A stretch of 64,000 nucleotides of DNA from Epiperipatus broadwayi (taxonomy: Eukaryota > Onychophora > Udeonychophora > Euonychophora > Peripatidae). The stretch lies in assembly GCA_028023455.1 (NCBI GenBank), contig JAQFVV010000442.1, positions 510,001-574,000 on the forward strand, in the 5' to 3' direction. A program made the translations under genes and the position numbers. The notes under the pieces were generated by a model, which had not been told where the DNA came from, ran no database searches, and saw nothing but the letters and a program-made list of their open reading frames with translations. Positions 57,107-64,000 of this stretch are shown here, in pieces. How positions within the stretch are numbered: the stretch's first letter is position 1; every line of letters starts with the position of its first letter.

Positions 57107-59922
57107 ATGATACTAAGAATTGGAGGTATAAATGTGAGAGGGATAAACTCTATGGAAAGAGTTTATGCCCTCAGAAAATGGCTCAACAATAGCAAATTAC
57201 ACATAATCTGCGTAAGTAAAACGAAACTTCACTGGCAGTCTAGTGGAAAGATAAACCAAATTTTTGGCCAGTTTGGAGTCTTGATGTATCATCCTTCAGA
57301 CGCAGCCTCATCGGGCATAGCTATTCTTATCAATAAAAAACTAAATTTGGAGAAAAGCAGGACTCTTTACTTAAATAATGATTATTGATAACAGAAATCA
57401 CAATAGCAAAGATGTCATTAATATTAAGAGGGATTCCAGGCAGGTCAGCTATGCAATCAACAGAATAATTACAATATTATCCTCAATAGTGCTGCCTGTC
57501 ATACTGTTTAGGGACTTTAACATGTATGTGCTATCAGCAATTTAATGAAAAATATCTACATACTTTCAAAAGGGTGCTGTTGTGTGGGGAAAGATGTTTT
57601 TTTAGAAAACGCCTACTACTTCTACACATGACAGTACAAATCATTAATTGACCTGTTACTTTACAGCCCAAAAATCTATCACGAATAGTGAAAAATGTCA
57701 ATACATAAACAAACAAAAACCAATAGCAGAATACATAGCTATTAAAAAGGCAAAACTATTTCTTTGAGGCCCTAAGACGGGCACTTGGGGTTAAAAAAAA
57801 AAACAATGTCCCCCTGTGCAAACAAAAATAAATGGAATTTCCTATATTGGCAACTCAATGCTCAAAGATATAAAACAATACTTTCAAAAAAAATTACAAG
57901 ACAATTATCATCGCAGAGAAAACAATAAAAGAGACTATGGCAATAATTCTAATCATGAAATCACACAAACAATGATAGCAGCTAAGTTACACTCCATGCC
58001 AAACAATATTCATCCTGGCCAGCATGGAATTCCAAAAATCATATTGGCTCATTTAAGCCAATTCACCGTTCCAATTATTCATAACATGATAACCTTCCTT
58101 GCCAGACATAGAAAGTCCATCCCAAACATATATCCCATAGCAATAGTTCCCTTCAAAAAGTAAAACAATGATGCAGAAGACCTTCAAAATATTAGGCCAA
58201 TTTCAATGACCCCAATCCTCATCAAAATAATGAAATCACTGATAAAAGATAAAATTCAAGATTCAATCCTCTCCCAAGCAATACCTATTCAATATGCTAG
58301 ACAGGATTCATCGTTATTGATTGCGATTAGAGTGGTTAGAACCCTATTTGATGAAATAAGGCTTTCAAAAAAATCAAAACCAATAGCCATCCAATTGGAC
58401 ATATCACAGCAGCTTTTCATTCTGTAAAAATAAACACTTTAATGGACCTTACTAGAAGAGTTAACAATATCTCCCCCATTAATAAACATAATACACAACC
58501 TTTTTAACAATAGAAAGATTTCTATATCAATCAATGGAAAACTCTCCCAACCTTTTAAACCAGATTTGTCAATCCTGCACAGCTCACACTAAGTGCACTT
58601 TTGTTCATGGTATATATCAATCCCCTCCTAAAAAAATTAAAACTAGATCTTTCTGGAATATATTGCCATAGACTGAAAAAAAATATTAGAATTGTAGCCT
58701 ATAAGGATGATGTTTTAATCTTGTTACCATTCTCAAAATACCAGCCAAACCTATATAAGATCCTTGAGCAATTCTTCAAAGACTCAGGTCTTAAACTAAA
58801 CCCACTAAAATCTGCAACCTGGAAGATACTCTCTGGAAAAAAGATCCATTCTAATTTCATGGCTCAGCCCCAAAAATTTTTGGATTTTTCAATCGCTAAA
58901 TCAGTCACTCAAATGTCGCATCAAATACAACAATCTATAATAAACTCCATGGATATTTTAACAAAAAAAACTTGCCTCGGTCTACTATCACTCCAAGGAA
59001 AGGTAGCACTTCTCAATATGAAAATTATGGCTAAGATCAATTACTATCTTCCCATTATAAAAATAACAAAAACCTTTACAGATAAAATTAATTCACTTGT
59101 AGCCATACTATTCTGGGGTGGGAAAATAGCTTCACTCAGCATCAAAACCATGCAATGCCCTAGGAAACTTAATCGATTGTCTTTTCATTCAATCAAAGCA
59201 TTCAAAACTCAAAAGACATAGTGTATTAATACACTTGATTAGACTCTTTAACTATGATGTTATCATTAATCCAGTCCCACCAACTGATCATCCTCCACCC
59301 CTTAAGCTTAATTGGCTAGACACCAGAATCACTCACCTAAATAACTATTGACATTTATCAGAAAAAGCCTTTATTAATAAATTAAAAGTTTGGAATGTGT
59401 ACCAACTATTATTTAATCAACCTATCCCTATTGAAACATAACAAATCAACGGATAGCTAAGCTTTTCAAATTCTGGGACATGGAGCCTAAATTCTTTGAT
59501 CTAACCATTAAAATTAACAAGAACTCCATGTCAACAAACTGGTGCCTTAAGCAAAAAAGGGGAATCTCCCAAATTAATGCAAACTGCAATCTTTGTGAAA
59601 GGGATGATGAGACATTTGATCACTTGATCAGATCGTGTCAGGTGTAAAATGTCTCAAAAAAATCATATTTGACAACTCAAAAATGGATTACTATACAATC
59701 ATTTCACTTTAAAAAGTATACAATTTAAACAATTCACAATAATAAGGCTCTCTTTGTTTATCACATTTGCCTTATGGTTAGTCAGATGCCATAAGACTTA
59801 TAATTTCCCTCAGCAAAATGAGCAACAATTTTTTTCTGAACTTGCTTTCAAAGATGAAAAAAGACGAAAGTATAGCACAATCTAATAAATACAAAGACAC
59901 TTGGGACCTATTCAACATCTAA
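57107..59922 (+). pseudogene. LINE-4 ORF2: APE endonuclease and reverse transcriptase (broken)
   Basis: The start is the ATG at 57107 (INVRGINS, then VSKTK in place of the usual QETK and GIAILINKKL), an APE-type nuclease that nicks the target; only its first 93 codons are open. The RT follows in pieces: fingers with HPGQHGIPK (57816-58163), RPISMTPILIKIMKS and QLDIS (58190-58427), GIYCHRLKKNIRIVAYKDD near 58650-58712 where motif C reads YKDD instead of YxDD with a small residue, the thumb (58900-59221), and the C-terminal zinc motif CNLCERDDETFDHLIRSC near 59585-59640. It ends at a TAA at 59920. Several stops and frame changes make it non-functional. Confidence 0.8.
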
Positions 59923-60184
59923 TCAAACCCTCAATGCAGCATATGTCTATTGCAAAGAAAAGCAAAACTCAAGGATAAATCCTAATCACTGCCCGATTTG
60001 GGATCCTTTTGATCATCCCTACAAGGGACACTCCTCAACCAATCATGTCAAACATTGCTCTTGAAACCATCCTAAAATTTAAACTATGAACTTACAACAT
60101 ACTTTTTCAATTTTATTAATGTAATTTTTCTTTTCTGATTACATGTAATACTCTTACTTGAATAAATATTTTGAGAATAAATTT

Positions 60185-61130
60185 CAAACACTGATCAAAA
60201 CCTTAGAAAACTACACATTAATTATTGTAGATCAAAACTTAAAAAATTATACAACAGGCACCATTAATATCACCTATTTGGCAACACTATGAGACTTCCA
60301 AAATATGATGCAACCATTTGGAAAAACAATGTACTTAAAGCCTGTATATCTAAATGATATACCAATACCAGTGTGGAATAATAGTTTTATCTTAAAAATT
60401 AAACTCAATGATTCTGTAATCTCAGAGAATATCACAACTCAAATTATTGATCAGGAAGCAATACTAAATCTACACATAAGAGGACTAAGACCATAATGTT
60501 TTAAATGTGAAGATCGAGGCCATCTTGCAACAAATTGTAACAATAACAAAAGTATTAATAATCAGACAAATAAAAACCAATTCCAAGCAGCAGATAATAC
60601 ACCACAACCAATGACAACATCTACACCAGAGAGAGAAAGAACATAAAATAACACAAACTAAAGAAAGTGACAAAATAACAATTCAGAATGAAGAGATTCA
60701 CCAATCAAAAAAATAACTGATGAGCTAGCAACAAATCAAGAAATAGAATAAATGCTTATACCATTCTCCGTTCAAAACGCCAATCAGACAACTGAGAATA
60801 ACAATTATAAAACACCAGCAAAATTAATAACAAGATCCCTCACTGTTGGCCAATTCAAATAACAAAAATTAAAAATAAAAACATTAGAACCTATGATGCA
60901 ATTAATTGAACCAAGTCTACAATGAGGAAAAAAGCTCCAGGCCCAAAAAGAAAACCTGGGCGTCTGCCAAAGAAAAATAGGCAAGTCAAAAAAGTAAAAA
61001 CCCAGGACCCCTATCAAGAAAATGCAAAGATAGGAAGGCAATTAAGCTACTCAACAGATGAAAGATTTTAACTGGATTACAAGTTGCATTAGAACAACCT
61101 GCAATATTAAACCAAATCCAACAATATTAA
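60185..61130 (+). pseudogene. LINE-5 ORF1 (broken)
   Basis: It reads LIIVDQNLKNYTTGTINITY (60206-60265), then a stop, then PFGKTMYLKPVYL ... NNSFILKIKLNDS and IDQEAILNLHIRG (60305-60490). After an in-frame TAA comes a zinc knuckle CFKCEDRGHLATNC (about 60499-60540) and an N/Q/T-rich and then K/P-rich tail. The first two blocks match LINE-6 ORF1 closely. ORF1 proteins of this type bind LINE RNA. Confidence 0.7.
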
Positions 61131-61169
61131 AAAAAGTCCTCAATACAAACACATGTACTACACACAAAT

Positions 61170-61445
61170 ATGATGAAGCTGAAAATTGCAGCAATTAATG
61201 TAAGAGGTTTAAATTCAACCTCAAAAAATCACAAAGCTCAAACAATGGATTTTAACTACACAACCACATATACTTGGATTGTTGGGGGAAAAAATGTATA
61301 TGCCAGTTCACAAATTGGGCCACAGAAATATTTAGCCAAAGAAGAATTCTGTGCATGCTCCAGGATTTCTCATAACCTTCAGCAGGCACAGGTTTACTTA
61401 TATCCACTAACTGCCTCTTCATATCATTCAAAATTCATTTCTTAA
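61170..61445 (+). pseudogene. LINE-5 ORF2 start (APE endonuclease, deleted)
   Basis: The first codons (MKLKIAAINVRGLNSTSK) are a clear APE endonuclease start. After about residue 20 the frame stays open for 70 codons but no longer looks like endonuclease, so a deletion junction near 61240 is likely. The RT is absent. Confidence 0.6.
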
Positions 61446-61814
61446 GGATAAATCAATGTAATAAACACACAAGTTTTTCCTTTAGTATAACATTAACCAT
61501 TTATAGAAAGTCAAAATGGAAATAAACAAAAGAACATATGACGATTAATCATTGAGACACATTAAATTAAATATGTCAAATATTAAACAATAAATCAATG
61601 TGAAAAGAATCTGAACTCAAGACTGAAACCTAGAATTAATGCTGCAATCATAACAGTTTTGCCTTTAAAAAATTTACTTCTCCCATGACTTAGGCAATCT
61701 TAAGCCCAAATTATTATGTATCTAAACAATAAGGTTATCATGTAAATTAAACAATGTAATCGATGAAAAATATAAAAAACAATGTACTTGATGTAATAAA
61801 GTTCTTTTTTGAAT

Positions 61815-61833
61815 CATCATCATCATCATCATC

Positions 61834-61869
<36 letters not shown>

Positions 61870-61870
61870 T
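61815..61870. repeat. (ATC)n(AAT)n microsatellite
   Basis: Seven or so ATC units followed by about 11 AAT/ATA units, directly at the LINE-5 3' end; probably the LINE tail or its expansion. Confidence 0.9.
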
Positions 61871-62180
61871 TCTGCGGTCCTGTTGTGCGTGAGTATAACA
61901 TGCCAACGAACCTCTAAATAAAAAACTTTTTAAAAACTCTGAAAACTCAAAGGTAATTCTTTTTTTTTAACTTTAACAAAAAGTATTTCAAACATAAGTT
62001 TTAAAAAAATTGCAATTAATAAAAAAAATTAACAATAGAAAAAAAAATGTAAATACACAGACTGAAAATCGTCAAGTATATATCAAACATGGCGGCGGCA
62101 CAGCTAAAAAATTCAAACGTAAATGGTGCCAATATAAACGCCAACGATGGAAACATCAATAATAGTTTAAAGACTTATGG

Positions 62181-63080
62181 GGTAAAGGTTTACTTTAGCC
62201 ACCAGGGCATATTCGCCATCTAGTTTTTAAAATTAGAACTAAAATCTTACGTATCTGCTCTTATATTACAATTACAGTAAATATTTATTAATTAAAACGT
62301 AAAAGATAATAAAAAAAATAATAATTTACCTTTTTAAGCATAATTATACCCTATGCATAGCAGGAAGTTGGAGAAAAGGGCGGCAGTGCTATATCTACTG
62401 CGGAAGGCAAATTCTTGGAGGTACGATGAAAATAAAGCCCTGCTGGTACCAGATTGGAATTTCAGCTTACGCTTGGCCCTCATCCACATATTCTCAATAT
62501 TCTGGGTATGTATGTCTTGGTCTTCGGGATTCACGAAGTTGTCCTGGTGGATGACAACCGAATGCATGTGCACCCCATTGCTAAGTCAGCTGATATTATT
62601 GTACGCAGCCCAGCCATCTGAAATTATGCGAGTCCCTGGTAAAATGTACTGCTGGATTAGGGCCTCCAATGAGCCAGCCGTTCTATCTGCAACTTTTGTC
62701 AAGAAGCATGTAGTCCCCCTGTGGTATTTTCTGTGGAAATAATATGTTTCGTCGATTTCGATGACTAATGGCTCCCCATTGTCATCTATTCTGCCGAGAA
62801 CCATCGAGATAGTTTAAATTCTTAAGTTATAAATGCCGATAGTTTAAATTCTTAAGTTTCAAATAATTTAAACTAATTATTTTAATTAAACTAGTGCAAT
62901 TATTTCAACTTCTTTAAAATGGTAAATATTTTTTTTATCTTTTACATTTTAATAAATTTTAATGTAATTGTAATATAGTAGTATATACGTAAGATTTTCG
63001 AATAATAATTTACTTATAATTTTGAAAACTAGAGGGCGAACATGATTTTTATGCTGTGGTCGCTAAAGTAAACCTTTACC
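62181..63080 (-). mobile_element. Merlin DNA transposon, 900 bp
   Basis: Ends GGTAAAGGTTTACTTTAGCC (left) and GCTAAAGTAAACCTTTACC (right) are inverted repeats, and weak similarity continues inward (GGGCATATTCGCC and GGGCGAACATG). GACTTATG (8 bp) is repeated outside both ends (62172-62179 and 63081-63088), as expected for Merlin. A truncated transposase lies on the minus strand. 62805-63060 and 62200-62333 are AT-rich with no gene. Confidence 0.9.
62334..62804 (-). pseudogene. Merlin (ISXO2/IS1016-like) transposase, N-terminally truncated
   Basis: About 155 codons on the minus strand with a single in-frame TGA near 62583-62585. It reads PLVIEIDETYYFHRKYHRG with the first catalytic Asp, VADRTAGSLEALIQQYI, PGTRIISDGWAAYNNIS with the second Asp, then after the stop NFVNPEDQDIHTQNIENMW with the third acidic residue, and a C-terminal YLQEFAFRSRY block. 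This is the complete DDE core of an ISXO2-type transposase; the N-terminal zinc ribbon and DNA-binding part are missing, in keeping with the 900-bp element. It would not act alone. Confidence 0.9.
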
Positions 63081-64000
63081 GACTTATGCTAATGTAACAA
63101 AAGCTACTTTGCAAAATAAAGTTATAACAACTCACTCAAACTCGATTGCAGCTAGTAGATTTCGAAGAGTAATGAAGATATGAACGAACTAAATCTAGTT
63201 TATGAAAATAACTCTGAGCCCCCATCGACTATTTGGTCTCAGGAAGAATTAAGAACAATTAGCACTGAATTTAATAACACAATACCGAACAAGCTTTTCA
63301 ACACGTTTAAAAAAAATTTTTCAAACAGATCGATTGTCCTAGCTGCAACTGATAAAAACCTAACGCTTTACAAATTCCCAAGAGAAAAGTTATATGAAGC
63401 TAAACAGAAAATAGGAGTTGGGAAACAATATCAGGCATAGGGGAACACCACAACTCAAGATACCTAGCATTAGAATTCTTTGAAGACTATCAAAAAAAAT
63501 AAATTTTTAACTCAAATCAAAACAATAGGAAATTATGCTTTAATAGTAGTAGATCCAAACCTTAAAAACTTAATTACAGGCACGATAAAAAATACTTATT
63601 TTGGCTATAATATAAATAACTTTTAAAGTATGATGAAAGCGTTTGGCAAAGTATTATATTTAAAACATATTTTACGTACTGATACACCGATTCCAGTGTG
63701 CAGTAACAGTTTTACTTTTAAAATCAAGCTTAATGAATCAATAGCTCCAGAGAATATCCCCACACAAGTCATAGATCAGGAAGCAATTTTAAATATATAT
63801 ATATATAACTAATTGCAATTGGAATTCGCATATATTTAGATTTAAAAACTTTCTTCATGATAACGATCTTGTTTGTTTAAAAGAAGATAAGGGGTTAAGG
63901 TTATGTCTTATGTCAAACCTTGATTACTACGATAAAGTTTTAATTCAAATGGAAAAGCTTAAATTTAAACAAGTTGGAAAAATAAACATTGAAAATTTAC

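Larger units (their letters stand above)
56086..60175 (+). mobile_element. LINE-4: most complete LINE in the window
   Basis: It has ORF1 with zinc knuckle, the endonuclease, the RT, the C-terminal cysteine motif and a 3' UTR with TTGAATAAATATTTTGAG in order. All frames are broken. The left boundary is approximate, set where the ORF1-like, GC-richer sequence begins. LINE-5 abuts its 3' end with no spacer. Confidence 0.75.
60181..61870 (+). mobile_element. LINE-5: 5'-truncated and internally deleted
   Basis: It begins in mid-ORF1 directly after LINE-4, continues through the zinc knuckle to the ORF2 start, then jumps to 3' UTR-like sequence ending GTAATAAAGTTC and a (ATC)n(AAT)n tail (61815-61870). 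The RT is missing. 61446-61814 holds no gene. Confidence 0.65.
62089..63830 (+). pseudogene. LINE-6 ORF1, interrupted by Merlin
   Basis: ATG at 62089 in a good context (AAACATGGC), beginning MAAAQLKNSNVNGANINAN. The frame runs into the Merlin insertion at 62180 and continues in phase after 63081 (ANVTKATLQNKV), then shifts near 63175. Block 63180-63440 (SEPPSTIWSQEELRTIS, IPNKLFNTFKKNFS) follows, then LIVVDPNLKNLITG near 63540-63580 and PFGK/AFGKVLYLK with IDQEAILNIYI (63630-63812). The later blocks match LINE-5 and LINE-3. Frameshifts and a TAA near 63626 break the ORF. Its zinc knuckle is not found in the remaining sequence. Confidence 0.7.
61871..64000 (+). mobile_element. LINE-6: 5' end with UTR and ORF1, runs off the window
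   Basis: It starts after the microsatellite with a 5' UTR-like stretch (61871-62088), then the ORF1 start at 62089. It is split by the Merlin element and continues with ORF1 blocks to the right edge. Since it has a 5' UTR and the ORF1 start it may be a full-length insertion; the rest lies outside the window. Confidence 0.65.

Overview
The window is a strongly AT-rich eukaryotic chromosome segment made almost entirely of nested and abutting transposable elements. No host single-copy gene, tRNA, rRNA or CRISPR array was recognised. The element set (Ty3/gypsy LTR elements with very long LTRs, a Penelope-like element, a BED-finger hAT, Merlin/ISXO2-type transposons, a pogo/Tigger-like TIR element, and APE-type LINEs resembling the L1/Tx1 group) suggests an invertebrate animal. 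The species cannot be told from the sequence alone, and all family assignments rest on motifs read by eye. LAYOUT: (1) 1-2753 is the 3' part of a broken LINE (LINE-1). (2) About 2755-49788 is an old Ty3/gypsy relic, here called C, opened up by later insertions. Its 5' LTR is split by two LTR elements lying side by side, A (3608-18280) and B (18331-30657). Its decayed pol lies at 31866-33640. Its 3' LTR is split by an 11.5-kb hAT relic (35406-46960) and by a solo LTR, E (47024-49495). A's own 3' LTR holds a 5'-truncated Penelope-like element (10871-11881) and a solo LTR, F (12728-14806). The hAT holds a Merlin-like transposase relic (36807-37675), a 1.1-kb TIR element (38215-39293) and a 5.2-kb solo-LTR-like element, D (39872-45029). 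(3) 49800-64000 is a same-strand series of LINE fragments (LINE-2 to LINE-6) separated by microsatellite tails and a minisatellite. It is interrupted by a 292-bp TTAA foldback element and by a 900-bp Merlin element inside a LINE ORF1. HOW THE PARTS WORK TOGETHER: B is the best-preserved element: nearly identical LTRs, TATA-like core promoter, primer binding site, polypurine tract, a 696-codon gag, then protease, RT, RNase H and integrase in order. Its pol is broken by in-frame stops and one frameshift, so it is young but not autonomous as it stands. A keeps both 4.4-kb LTRs but has lost capsid and pol. MOST NOTABLE: all five LTR-type insertions with readable ends (A, B, D, E, F) are flanked by the same 4-bp repeat ATAT; the 3' end of A's LTR contains about seven repeats of the LTR-end/primer-site junction; and the insertion order can be read because the two LTR copies of C serve as each other's empty-site references.
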